Positions 51,617-63,562 are shown, numbered from the stretch's first letter. The stretch is 64,000 nt of DNA from Lepisosteus oculatus (GCF_040954835.1 NC_090714.1:6126501-6190500); one strand, 5' to 3'. A program made the numbers and translations. The notes: generated by a model not told the origin, from the sequence alone.

Positions 51617-52474
51617 CTAGCGATGCATGAAAGCTTTAAAGCAGTAATACAGGTCCAGAAGATAGAATATCAGGTTGAAGACGGTCATGACAGTGACGAC
51701 CACCAGGTCGTCCCACGAGCAGTGCAGGCACTCAGAGGGCCGGGGGTGGTTCCTGAAGCCGTAGAGGGGCCAGAGGACGACGGCCGAGGCGTAGAGGAGC
51801 ACGGCCAGCACGTGGAAGATCACGGCCGCCTTGTCGAACGCGAAGCACAGCAGCCGAATGAGGGGGGAGATGTTCAGGACGATGATCAGCACGGTGACGG
51901 GGAAGCAGACGGCGTACACGAACACGCACCACTTCAGTGCCGGGTGGATGAAATAGTGCGCGTTGGCCGTGAAGTAGCTGCCCACGGAGGCGAAGAGGAT
52001 GCAGGCCACGAAAGATTCCAGCACCCCGAGGAAGCCCGGCAGGTTGGAGAGGTAGCCGCTCTTGCTTTTGAGCTTCCGCTTGCGTTTGACGATCACCGTG
52101 TCCACTGCGTAGGCGAGGAAGCACAGGAAGGACACGATGGCGACCGCCACCGCGGTGATGCAGTCCCAGCAGACGTAGAGGACGCTGTAGATGACGGAGG
52201 CCGACAGGACCATCAGGGTGCAGAGCATGGCCATGGCTGTGGTGAAGTCCTTCCATTTTATGGGTAAGAAGAGATAGAGCAGGGTGACTTGTAGCACCAG
52301 GATTGCCAGCATGAGGAGGAAGCAGAAGACCCAGACAAACATACACCAGGCCTCGTATGGGTGGAAATAAAAGCCCCTCGATGCAGCCAGGCTGAAGGCC
52401 AGCAGGCTGAGGATGATTTCCAGCAGCAGCAGGATGCCCTTGGCTTTTCTCAGGAGTTTCCACTTGAACTTCAT
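51617..52474 (-). CDS. MYADM-like protein with two MARVEL domains (intact)
   Basis: This intronless frame of 285 residues starts MKFKWKLLRKAKGILLLLEI. It has eight predicted hydrophobic helices in two sets of four, the double-MARVEL plan of MYADM (myeloid-associated differentiation marker). Family motifs are YEAWCMFVWVFCFLLMLAIL in the first half, YLSNLPGFLGVLESFVACIL at the start of the second and VLWPLYGF near the end. MYADM proteins sit in cholesterol-rich membrane and affect Rac1 localisation and cell barriers in mammals; the role of this fish copy is unknown. The start has a purine at -3. An acceptor-like site (TTGCCAG on the minus strand) near 52506 suggests a 5' noncoding exon. A TTTATT at 51380-51385 could be its poly(A) signal on the minus strand. 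Confidence 0.88.
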   Translation of the reverse strand: MKFKWKLLRKAKGILLLLEIILSLLAFSLAASRGFYFHPYEAWCMFVWVFCFLLMLAILVLQVTLLYLFLPIKWKDFTTAMAMLCTLMVLSASVIYSVLYVCWDCITAVAVAIVSFLCFLAYAVDTVIVKRKRKLKSKSGYLSNLPGFLGVLESFVACILFASVGSYFTANAHYFIHPALKWCVFVYAVCFPVTVLIIVLNISPLIRLLCFAFDKAAVIFHVLAVLLYASAVVLWPLYGFRNHPRPSECLHCSWDDLVVVTVMTVFNLIFYLLDLYYCFKAFMHR

Positions 52475-55454
52475 TTTTCGTCGGCTTTTGCGCCCACCCC
52501 GGACTCTGGCAAGAATTCAAGCGAGTTCAACGCCTCTTTTGGAAGAAAACCGAGCTGCCCCCCAGCTGAACGTGCTGTGTGTAACAGCCTAACTTTGAAG
52601 CAGTGAAAGAAATCCCTAAATGTGGTTCTTTGGCATTGTGCTCCTGGTTACAGTAGTTTCATTCCTGAGCAGTCACTGGCTGTTTTGGGAGGGCAGAACC
52701 CCAGGTGACTTCTGCTGCTGAGCAGATGCTTCTTCTTCCAGTCCCTATCCCAGTAAAAGCACGATGAACTATGAGTCTTTTACAAGAGTACACTGGTTAG
52801 TTATATTCACCACGTGAATAAAATATAGAGCTGGACTAAACTCCCCCCACAGATAGGATGATATCACAGTTTACCAAGCGCCCGTGTATTTGAATAGCTA
52901 TCCATTTCCTTTTTATGATCATTATTAGCGCAACAGAAACAGTATGTCCTCGATGGATAGGGAGCTTTCAGGAGTACACTAAGATCAGGCTTGTCTAACA
53001 AGTGGGGAAATTCCACGATCCAAATGAAGATCAGCTCTTAGAAGAGGAGGCCTAGTTCTTAAGACGAGAAAGCAAGCGATTGATTTATTGTTTCTCCAAC
53101 TGAACCAAGATGGTGTCTTTTGTGCAGCACGTTTACGCTTTCTGTAAAAAAAAGTTGGGTGCAAGCATCAGAGAACAGTGTTGCCTGAGCCTTTTAAAGT
53201 AAGCGGTTAGGGGGAACTGGGTGTGGGTAAAGGGATTTCCCACTAACAAGGCAAAATTAAAGGTGCTGGTAAACCTGACCTTGAAGGTGTCATAAAAATT
53301 CAGTGAGTGCCGAGGGGAAAAACATTCATTGGCTCCGAATTGTCAAACTCAAATCCCGGAGGGCCTAAAGTCTTCTGGTTTTTGGTCCAACCTGATTAGT
53401 CCATTAAGCCATTAACATAATTATTTTAAATTAATCATGAGATTTTTTTCTTAAGGTCTTTTACGGTCGATTATTGGAAAAACAAGGCGCTTCAGTCAGA
53501 AATAAGAACAGGCCATACCGATACAACCTTGACCGCATGTTTTTAGGTCACAAGGTCACTTAACAGCTGATGGTCCAATCTCCTTTACAGAAACCATTGC
53601 TTTGATTTTTAAAAAAGGACAAAAAAAAGTTTGTTTTTCTACTTCACTGTCTGTATATAAAGGTTCTGGTACCTAGAGAACAAACTCCAGCAGGTTTTAT
53701 AAGTAACTCTTACCTGGGAACTATTCAATTATTATACATCAAGTTGTTGATGTGTTACATCTATCCTTGTAGAAATCTGGAGCAAAAAATCTGAAAATCT
53801 GCAGTTCCCTTATTAGAACAAATTAGTTCCTTCACTGATTACTTGCCAGCATTCCCAATTCCCAATCAATACATTCAGGGTGATCAATAAGGTTTGCTGG
53901 ACAGGGATTCTTTGAGGACAGGGGTGCTTTAGATCAAATCCGTACTCCGACATTGTGAAAGAGTGGGGAGCAACATTATCTTTTCATTCCCATTCTATTG
54001 TAACCATTAATCCTAAATTATTGAAGTCATCTTCACAGCCTGACCTAATTAAGCAACTAATGATTAATTTAATAGAGTAATTCTAGGTGTCAAACAAAGG
54101 CAAAAGATAACATAGTTCAATTGAAGGCTCATTAGCAATGAAAAAACCAGACTCTCGTGTATCTCTCCAGATCCACACCTAAAACTCCTGTCTTAGATAC
54201 AGTATTAAAAACCTGCAGATGTTTTACAAGACCTTCTGAACTCCAGTGACTTCTCTCACTCTCTATACCCTGCTTCCTAAGCTCTTTAACCCTGTCATTA
54301 CTCAAAAATCCTTCCAGCAGAAAATGTCTATGAGCTCTATATCTTGGCTTCAGGAGGAAAGGAAGATTTTCAGTGAGCAATGACATTAGACCGCAGAATA
54401 AAGATGGACACTGGCCAGCGTTCATCTCCCAAAGAGCCAGTTGTGAATTGTACTTCTTACTTAGGAATTAAGGCCATAAAGAGTTAAACCGTCCAAAATC
54501 TAAAACAATTACGAGAGAACTCAAAACAATATGGTACAAACAAGGGAGAGAAAGAGGAGGAAATTGTGACTTAATTTGAAACAATGAACTGCAAAATGAA
54601 TAATCCATTCAAAGTGCTAACTATAACTACTATAACTAACTAACTTTAACATACATTATGTTTCAAGCCAAACAGGTTACATTCTCTTTTACATCCATGT
54701 TAAAGTAAGGTGTTTCATACTTTCACACCAGATCACAAAAGAGAAAAGGCAGGATATCAAACCAGATTCAGTTTCCCAAATCTGGTTTGATATAATATTT
54801 CGGACAATTTCAGGCCATATGATTGACAAGAAATTACACAAAAGCCAGTTTCAAATGATTGAAATTGGAGGCTTTGGGTAGCTCATTTGCTTTACAGCAG
54901 CCATACTCATGCAAAACTCTTTCTTTGCTTTTCTAAAGATAAATGCATGAGTTTTTTTTTTTTACAACAGTAGCTGAAGCATTACAAGAACTTTGTTGGA
55001 GATTAGCATCTTGTTTTATTTTTGTTCTGTGAGTTGTAATAGTTTCTGTTTGCGCTAAACCAGCCTTAAAATGGAGACGCATCTGGTCTCCACTAAGAGC
55101 CCGGCAAGATAAGAGTACTTCAGTGGGAGTTTGCAGGACTTGTCTGCAAGAAAGGACACCTGTTGTTTTATCTGATATCTGTTCAGCCATGTTTACAAGC
55201 AAAATTTTTGCCATGCACAGAGTACCTTCGTCTTCAAAACAGACTAAACCCTGAATCTCGCTTTGCCTGCGCAACCTGAACAGAATTACAGTGAGTGTAC
55301 TACACTGTGTAGTGGCTTGAAAACAGTTTTCCTTCTCATTAGCATTCAGAGAGTGACACTTACATGATACGGGTCACCATTATGTAAATGAAACCTGCGG
55401 ATGCAGTTATCCAGTGTGCATTCATTTGTTCATGGTTTCTCAGCGCAGCTAGAA
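52475..55454. other. Intergenic region between MYADM-like genes
   Basis: AT-rich. It contains a perfect hairpin at 54754-54793 and a possible repeat piece at 53340-53410. No gene is seen. Confidence 0.55.
54754..54793. other. Perfect 15-bp inverted repeat with 10-base loop
   Basis: ATATCAAACCAGATT at 54754-54768 and its exact reverse complement at 54779-54793 flank the loop CAGTTTCCCA. It lies between two MYADM-like genes. Confidence 0.7.
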
Positions 55455-55640
55455 ACAGAAAAGGAACAAGTGATAGGTTTATCCCACGCTGAAAAAAAAA
55501 GAAGAAAGAAAACACAACGTTTCGGCCGTGGAGCCTTCTTCAGATTTTCTTTCTTCTTTTTTTCAGCATGGGATAAACCCATTACTTGTTCCTTTGCAGC
55601 CTGCGCATGCAGACGTAGCTACCCACCTGAACTACTAGAA
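55455..55640. repeat. Foldback element, best preserved inverted arms
   Basis: The left arm (from GGAACAAGTGATAGGTTTAT) and the right arm (to GATAAACCCATTACTTGTTCC) are near-perfect reverse complements of about 50 bp around a spacer with AACGTTTCGGCCGTGGAGCC. The right flank GCATGCAGACGTAGCTACCC matches the reversed left flank at 6196. Confidence 0.7.
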
Positions 55641-57403
55641 ACAGAAAGGCCTCATTGAGGTGGGTGTCTTTATTCATTTGGAGGCTGCTGCTGGAGTCCT
55701 GTGCAGTTTGATTACAGCGACATCCCAAATAGAACAACACAGAGTTCTCCCACCCATTCGAAAATGATCAACTGGGCCATGACTGAAATGAAAGTCGTGG
55801 CTACGTGACTGCAATTCAAGATCTCCTAAGATCCCAGTCAGTCAGCTGTTTTTAAGCTTGGGGATCGAAGGGTGGTGACTGGGAGGAAGGATTTTGGAAT
55901 GTATGATTGATTTAACAGTAAATTAAATTCGAAGTGTAACATGGGAATGACTGGCATACTGTAGTCTCCCCCACAATTTATTGTTAAAGCCGAACAACGC
56001 GCGGTTATTGGATTTTATTTTCAGCCAGTGTCCCTCAGCTCACAAAATGTCGTTTAACAGCTTTAAGAAAAATGGTGATTGTACAATATTAAAGACTCAT
56101 TGGAAGTATACTGACTACTGGAGATACACAACAAATGAAAAACTAGAAACACATAGCAATTGGCTCGAGGTATGTTTATTCGCAAAAAGATTTCCACATA
56201 GAAGCAGAAAAAAACAGGGACTCATCTTGTCGGTAACAGATGAAGGAGAAATTATTGAGCTTTAAACAACTAACCAAAGCGTGAGACCCTTGGGAACACA
56301 AATAAAATTTATCCCGGGTGAAAGCAACATGTGGTCATGATGTGTCATTAGTTTGTAGATAAGCAAACGTCTTATTTCACCCAGTGATGGATCAACCTCT
56401 GAAGTAAAGATTTTATTTCTTCTTATATCTTCTCACAGTGTCACCTGTTTCCAAGCTTTTGTGGTGAAGAAATTATCTACAGAACTATGCTTGGATCTGC
56501 ATAAGATTGGGGTTTTCAAAACCGGCAAGATCGTATTTAAATCAAACTCCATGTTGTCTTCTTTCTGTGAATAAACTGCAATTCTGAGGGATGTGTACCC
56601 TGCTCCACAGACGTCGTAGCTCTCTAAGTCACAATCAGGAATTACAATGTTTTTATGTTATAAGCACCAGTAATTTCATGTGTTGACTAGTGTTTTCTAT
56701 TTTACAACGAGTTTGTTCTTAATACAGTCCTGGGTTTTTTTTAGAAAAAAACAAGCCTGTCTTTTAGCAGTCTTTACTTCACCTTGAGTACATGAACTGT
56801 TATAGCAGCTAATCCATCACATTTGTCAAACAAACCTTATTGACTTAATTGGCAGGTGTTTTTCCTCATTAACGTCATCGGCACCTCTCTGCGCACCTCT
56901 AAAACTAAAAGCTTATTTTCTGCCTGACAGGTTATAGCTCCGTCTATTTACAAAGTCTCGGTAGAAGATTACCACAGCGTGACAAGAAGGAAGGAAAGAC
57001 GTTAACTGAGAGGTGGAAAACAAAGCAAAACATCTGAAACTTTTGCACAGCAGTGTATCTGCACGAGGGTGTAGGTTTTTACAGCACAGAGGTTTACGGA
57101 GAGGTCACAGGTGGCCTTTTGAGCTCAGACACCGACTGCCTATCATCTAACTTAACGGACACAAAATAATCATACCTCGCTTACAAGCTGGGGAAGCTGA
57201 CAACAGAATTCCTTTCCCTGTGGGGCTCACGCTGATGGGTGAAGAGCATCATGCCTTCCCCTGAAATGAAAAAGCCATGTTGAACACTTTAAACCGGTAC
57301 AAATGTCAGGACACTGAATCGCAAGCAAACAAAAACACAGAGGCAAGCAGACAGGTTGGCTGTAAAAGACTGGACGTGCCCCATATTGAGCAGCACTAAC
57401 GAA

Positions 57404-58234
57404 TCAAAACCCACACATGGAGTAAATCAGGTCCACAATGTAGAGGGTCAAGTTGACATAGGTCATGACCGTCACCACCAGCAGGTTGTCCCACACACAG
57501 TTCTGGCAGTCAGCTGGGCGAGGGTTCTTTCATAAGCTGTAGTAGGGCCAGAGGATGGCTGCTGAGAGGTACAGGAGCACTGCCAGCACGTGGAAACCGG
57601 CCATAACTTTGTCAAAGGGGAAGGGCAGAAGTTTGAGGATCGGTAAGACATTCAGGACAATGATGACGACAGTAATGGGGAAGCAGACTGCGTAGACAAC
57701 TACGCACCACTCCATGCCCAACTTTCCAAAGTAGCCAGTGAGGGAGATGAAAATGATGCAGGCTACAAATGCTTCCAGGACCTTCAAGAACCCCGGCACA
57801 GTAGAGAGGTAGCCACCACCTCCACTGTGTTTGGCCAGCACAGTGTAGACATCGAAGCACAGGAAGGACACTGCCGTGGCCACAATTGCTAGGATACAGC
57901 TTTTGCAAGTGTAGAAGACTGGATAGATGATGGAGGCTGAGAAGACCATGAGGGAGGAGAGCATGGCCATGCCTGTGGTGAAGTCATCCCAGTTCATGCA
58001 AAGGCTCAGGAGCAGGTGAAGCCCGAGCATCTCAATAATCACGATCACCAGCGTCATGAGGGCACAGAAGAACCAAGTGAACATGCACCAGTTCCAGTAC
58101 GAGTGGAATGTGGGACCCCCATGTCCCACGATGCCGAACGCCACGACGCAGAGCACGATCTCAACTTGACGCATTATCCCCTTCGGCTTTATCAGACTCA
58201 AGAACGTTAGAGTTATTTTTATGTCTGGCTTCAT
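57404..58234 (-). pseudogene. MYADM-like gene with one in-frame TGA at 57530-57532
   Basis: The frame from the ATG at 58234 runs 234 codons to a TGA at 57530-57532, then stays open and homologous for 41 more codons to a second stop at 57404-57406. The first part has both MARVEL halves (WNWCMFTWFFCALMTLVIVI; YLSTVPGFLKVLEAFVACII; ILWPYY). The part after the TGA reads KNPRPADCQNCVWDNLLVVT and MTYVNLTLYIVDLIYS, which aligns with the end of the neighbour at 51617-52474 (NHPRPSECLHC, DLVVVTVMT). The stop aligns with an Arg there, so a CGA-to-TGA change is the simplest cause. The product may be a shortened protein lacking the last membrane helix, a recent pseudogene, a read-through product, or a polymorphism or assembly error. 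Orientation matches the intact paralogue 5 kb away. Confidence 0.75.
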
Positions 58235-60576
58235 GCTTCTCCTTAAACGTAAGCGTTCAAACTCTGATCCTTAGTGCACAGCCCTTTAGACCTCACTCTG
58301 GAGTAGACGCAAAGAGAGAGGAGTTTTGGCTGTCCTTGCTCTCCTAGGCAGTCCCAATTTGTGTGCTTCCACACTCTGTTGCAGAAGAACAGTGCTCCTG
58401 CTGAATGTGGTTTTGTGGAACAGGTGTCATGCATTATCCTGCCTAAAGGTTTTCATTGTATTGAAGTATTCATGAGTGTGCTGGTTCCAGATTAGCATTT
58501 GTCGTGGAATGTTATCGAAGACAAGCCAGGAGAGGTATTCTCATCCACTCAGTAAGGTCTTTATTCATATTGCAATATGGGAAAAAGCCATCACCCGTCT
58601 GTGCAGAAAATTGAAAGCTGATTCAAAAGCAAGCAGGGTGAACCCTTGTTTTATATCTTTTTTAAGCTGATGCAACACTTCAAGGACGGGCAAAGCAGTC
58701 ATTTTCCATTACTTATAGGTTTTTGCTTTTAAGCAAAAAGCGCAGTTATTCTAATAGTTTCTCATACTGCCTTCTTCAAGCAGCAGAGATAAACGTTATT
58801 AAAACATCCTGCACCCTTGACGAGTTGGGGTGCTCTCACACTTTGTTCTGAGTATCCAGCTGCTTCTGCAGCACAGCTCTGTCCGTAAACAACATTTTTA
58901 GGATAAAACAACTTTTCTCAGTAACTTTCCATTACACCTTCATCACACAATGTGAGTCCAAATAGATTTTGTCTGTCTTCCACAGAGAAGTCACACCCTG
59001 GGATCCATTCTGATTGCACAGCACAGTACCTGTTGGCTATAGTACCTCTCCACTCATATTATAAAACATCAAGCATTGCACTCAGCTTTTCAGGATGCAA
59101 TCATTGCCCATAAATGTGGTCCACACTTTCCTGGTCATGGAGTGAAATCTAAATAATTTCAAAAAGGGGACTACATTCCAAATATTTTCGTAGAAAACTC
59201 ATTACTAGGCCGGATTTAAAATGTGTGCTGCCTCAATCGGTCCCCGGTTGATTAGTCATTTGAGGTGTTTTCTTCATGGGAAAGTGTAGGTGTGGGGGGA
59301 AAATAGGTTCGCGTGAGAGAGATTAGTTTGGAACAAAGAAACTTGAGACATGTTTGAATTTGCATGAAAGGGAATGCCAAAGGAATTCGTGAAATCACTT
59401 TCAGTTTAAGGATTTCTGACAGCCCTTCCTCATCCTTGAGCTGTTATTTGATTGTGTGTCTTTTTGTTTTTGCATTTATTCTAAACCGCGGTGACAGCAA
59501 ACAAGTGTTTTGTACTATTCTTACTTGAAAATGCACAGCTTCTTTTATTGTTTCTGATAATTGTTGCACTCTTTGTCTGGAAATAGAAATGGAAGTATAG
59601 TTAAGGTTGTGCTGTTACTGTGCCCACAGAATGTGCCTCTCAGAAAGAACTGAGTGTGTCAAAAGAACACAGCTACCAAGAAATGGTCAGCTCATTGACG
59701 CAAAGGTCACTGGATCTAAATTTTAAAACAATAAAAAAATGTTTCCTTGCCTTTGCTTTTAGATCTCAAGACGTGAAGAAGCAGATAGCATACATTCAAC
59801 ACAAAATCAAAAATCACCACACGGTGAAAAATGTGCCTCACTGATGTCCCAGAATGCCTTGTGACAGTGATATTAGGTGTCTTACAGAGTCCAGCGAAGT
59901 TTGAATGTTTTTTTAATAGACTGGTAAAGCAATTTGAAGAGCAAGTGAGCTATTTAAAAGGGCGATTCATTTTATCTTGGAATCACTAAGAGCAAGTCGA
60001 GCAAAAAAGCCGAGTCTTAGCTGTGTCCAACGAAGTAAATACTGCCAAGAAATGTTCATTGCAAAACCTTCAAATCCAGGTTAAAATCCTTTGTTTCTAA
60101 CCTTCCTCTTAGGCATCTCCAGGTACTGTAAATGGGTAACGATTGAGTTTGTACCTCAGATCCTTTACCCACCTAACCATAGAATGTTAGGGTCAGCTTG
60201 AAGTTATAAAAAGTAAAAAATAATGGGTGTCTTGGTGTTATGAAAGCTGTGGACATTGTTAGTTTACTGTAGTTTGTGTTTTGCTGTAGCCCATTTATTG
60301 TGGCCTTTGACATTAATAGGCTGGACATTGACCTGCGATCTTCCTTACCACCTGCAAAGTATTTCAGAATGAGAAAAAGCTGATTTTAAAACTGAAGCTG
60401 GTCTCTGTTTAAAAGGTTGCCTGTTGAAAAACAGCTGCACATCGCTCAAATGTTTGCTGTTGTCGGAGCTTTGGGTACTTCACAAGGGGAGATCATTTCT
60501 TAGGAAAAGGGAGGAGTTAGGAATCTCACTTAAATAGACGAAAAACAGAAAGGTAAAACAAAGCTCTCATTCTACC
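58235..60576. other. Intergenic region between the middle and last MYADM-like genes
   Basis: Upstream region of two divergently transcribed genes. No exon or known repeat is recognised. It may hold both promoters. Confidence 0.5.
60530..60537 (+). promoter_or_regulatory. TATA-like element upstream of the half-length MYADM-like gene
   Basis: TTAAATAG lies 40-47 bp before the first ATG. The match to a TATA box is imperfect and the distance would leave a very short leader. Confidence 0.2.
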
Positions 60577-61152
60577 ATGCAGAAGCAAAGGGACACAAAC
60601 AAGGAGACGCCATCAGCAGCAAAGATGGGTGAGGATTTCAAGTCGTCTAAGCTGAATATCGTCCATTTCTGCGAGATCGCCCTTGCTGGCATTGCAGTGG
60701 TCTTGTCCCAGCTCATGAAAATTGAAATCACTAGGACCATTGACAGTGTGTCGCCTATTGGGGACCCCCTGACCGCGCTTCAAAAGGTCATCCCCTTGGG
60801 CAATGCCATTGCTAACAGAGACCCGTCCAGAAACACCCCAGCCAAAGTATGGTGCATTATCGTCTGGTGCTTCTGCTTCTCCATGACCGGGCTGACGGTT
60901 CTCCTGGAGTTCATGGGCCACTCCAAGAAGTCCAACCGCTGTGAGAAGTTCATCAAGGCTGTCCCCCGGTTGGCGATGGTCATCGTCCTCTCCGCCTGCA
61001 TCGTCTTCCCTGCTTGCCACCTCTGCATGCTGAACGGTTTAATCAAGACGGAGTTCGAGACGATGTGCCACAGGGAAATGATTAGCTGCACCGTGGTGTC
61101 CTGCCTCCTCTTCATCGCCTATGGCGTGGAGGTCAAGCTGAAGTGGCCTTAG
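60577..61152 (+). CDS. MYADM-like protein, single MARVEL domain (half-length)
   Basis: This frame has 191 residues. It shows about four hydrophobic helices and the family block VWCIIVWCFCFSMTGLTVLL, then RLAMVIVLSACIVFPACHLC and CLLFIAYGVEVKLKWP. This equals only the first MARVEL half of MYADM; the second half is missing. A long insert between the first two helices (about residues 50-85) is unusual. The first ATG lies at 60577, but the Met at 60625 has the better context (AAGATGG), giving 175 residues. A TTAAATAG lies about 40 bp upstream and an AATAAA at 61627, so it could be a short single-exon gene. It is on the opposite strand to the other two copies. It could also be a truncated duplicate. 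Confidence 0.7.
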   Translation: MQKQRDTNKETPSAAKMGEDFKSSKLNIVHFCEIALAGIAVVLSQLMKIEITRTIDSVSPIGDPLTALQKVIPLGNAIANRDPSRNTPAKVWCIIVWCFCFSMTGLTVLLEFMGHSKKSNRCEKFIKAVPRLAMVIVLSACIVFPACHLCMLNGLIKTEFETMCHREMISCTVVSCLLFIAYGVEVKLKWP

Positions 61153-61626
61153 TCTGGTCAAAGTGGCCTGCTTTATGGATCATCCCCGCCCCCCATTAGA
61201 TTCAGCCATGGCCCTCACGCAGTCCTTGTTTGCTAATGTACAGTAGATGTTCGCTTTCAGGCTCCTTCCACCCCAGTCTCCTACTGGTCATCAGCATGCA
61301 GGTGTTCAGCTGTCACCCGGAAGAGTGGATCACAAACTGGGACAAGGGACATACTGTCTTTTTTCCAGCCACCCTCACTGGTGCAACAGTGATGATTCTC
61401 AGTCTCTGTTTTCAGGGGTCTCAAGTGTAAATGGGAGTCAGCTGTGAGGGACTGGACCTAGCTGTTACTGTATTTTTCAGGTGGTAGGTTTGCTGATTGT
61501 TCTCTAAAAACCTGTCTCTAAGGTTCATTTTTTTATCAGTAATTATTGTCTAAAGATTATAATTAACTGTGATCCTGCTTAGAACAGTGTGACTCTGTGT
61601 ATATTCTAGGTGTCGGGGTAATTTTA

Positions 61627-61632
61627 AATAAA
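61627..61632 (+). terminator. Candidate polyadenylation signal for the half-length MYADM-like gene
   Basis: An AATAAA lies 475 bp after the stop codon at 61150-61152, in AT-rich sequence. Confidence 0.4.
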
Positions 61633-63002
61633 TCTAGTGGTGTGCTTTTAACTCAGTTTTTTCTGTAACTGCAGTGGCTGCGTTACTTGTTGTTTTATGT
61701 TGTAAAACGTAAAAAATTTAATTTCCTTTAATTTTTTTGCACCATAATATTAGTAGAAAGATGGTGATCCCATATATTTCATGCTATCTGCTTCTTGTCT
61801 TCTTGTGCCAGTAGCAAATAGTCATGGGTAAAATGGTTCACTGCTATCAATAGCTTTATCCAGGTGAAAGGGAGTCTTTTTAAATTCCTTTATTTAACCT
61901 ATTACCTGAGAACAAATCCTCATTTACAAAATTTACCAAAAGAAATGACTGGATCCATCTGAATGAAGTGCTTTTTCGAAGGTTTGGCAGTAGTACTCCT
62001 CCCAGAATTGGATAATAAGTTTTACCAGTGTAGTTTAATGGAAAACACATGCAAAGCCCTTTGTAAACTGATGGTGATAGTTTGCTGTATGCATTCAACT
62101 TCAATAAACCTGAATGTGTTTATTTTTGCTGGTCTGTTTTTGTTGCTTTTGTTCCACACCTTAGTGACCGAATGTGGAAAAACTCCCCATCAACTGGTGT
62201 TGCAGCTTTTACAATCCACTTTTAAGAGCACATAAATAATAGTAATTATTCAAAAACAATTTCACTCCTTCGTATTCATAATGTAGCAACTTGAGCAATA
62301 AATCAATGTTCAACATTTCGCAAGGTGAATTCATATCATGCAGTTTATACATGGAATTTGAGATTTTAACTTAAATGCATTTTGTTTTCTTCAGTCCGTT
62401 CACGCTTATTATGAAAAAGGAAGCTCATCACTTCAGACCGAGCGCAGCGCGACAGTGACATGATCTGCTGAATACCACAAACTACACAAGAGACAGCACC
62501 ACAGGGAGAAAGACACGTCAGTCCCTCGGAGATAAACAATGCAAGGTCATTGGGATACAGAACACTGCATGAAAGGCGTGTGGATGTGTATTGAAGTAGG
62601 ACAAGACTGCCCCCTGGAGCACAGTCTGAGTGCTGGAATATTACAGAACACAACTGAAGCCTGGCACCCTAGCTAGCATTTGCTCATATTTAACAAGCAA
62701 AGAGGTTAATTTGAAGATTCATGTTGCCTATTGCTATTTCTGTCTTGGATTCAATCACATACTAAACTTCTGTACACATTGATACCTGTAAAATAAAAGT
62801 CTGAATCTGATGTATATACAGGGTATCATAATTTTGTCATCACCTTGTTCCCAGAAAATGCACGTGTGTGAGTGAATGTGCAAAGACTAGCAGTTTCAGT
62901 TTCCACGTCAATGGGTCTCCTGAAGCCTAACAATTATGTTGATATTGGACAGGACTGAACTTTCTTCCTTAGGGAAGTATTTGATCAGTATTTGCTTGAT
63001 GT

Positions 63003-63562
63003 TAATAATAATAATAATAATTGCTTACACTTTCTGGACACTCCACTCAAAGCGCTTTACAGGTAATGGGGACTCCCCTCCACCACCACCAGTGTGCAGC
63101 CCCACCTGGATGATGCAACAGCAGCCATAGTGCGCCAGAACACTCACCACACACCAGCTCTCAGTGGGGAGGAGAGCAGAGTAATGTAGCCAATTCATAG
63201 AGGGGGATTATTAGGAGGCTATGATTGGTAAGGGCCAATGGGAAATTTGGCCAGGATGCCAGGGTTACACCCCTACTCTTTTCAGGAAACGCCCTTGGAT
63301 TTTTAATGAGCACAGAGAGTCAGGACCTCAGTTTTACATCTCATCCGAAGGACAGCACCTGTTTACAGTATAGTGTCCCCGTCACTATACTGAGGCATTA
63401 GGACCCACATGGACCGCAGGGTGAGCACCCCCACTAACACCTCTTCCAGCAGCAACCTTAGTTTTTCCCAGGAGGTCTCCCATCCAGGTACTGACCAGGC
63501 TCACACCTGCTTAGCTTCAGTGGGTTGCCAGTTGTGAGTTGCAGGGTGATATGGCTGCTGGC
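63003..63562 (-). repeat. 5S-rRNA-derived SINE, near full length
   Basis: Reverse copy with an AATAAT tail at the low end, the central block (TTTTACATCTCATCCGAAGG) and the 5S-like head at the high end. It is the most complete copy in the window. Confidence 0.87.

Noticed and set aside
51455-52267. Long plus-strand open frame (270 codons) opposite the intact MYADM-like gene
   Set aside because: It is highly acidic and low in complexity, as expected for the complement of a membrane-protein gene, and shows no family likeness. It is an antisense shadow.
55981-56265. 94-codon plus-strand frame
   Set aside because: No recognised domain, no splice or promoter context, and ordinary composition for noncoding DNA. 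It could be chance; no support for a gene.
57530-57532. Selenocysteine at the in-frame TGA
   Set aside because: MYADM proteins are not known selenoproteins, the aligned residue is Arg rather than Cys, and I saw no clear SECIS-like element downstream.
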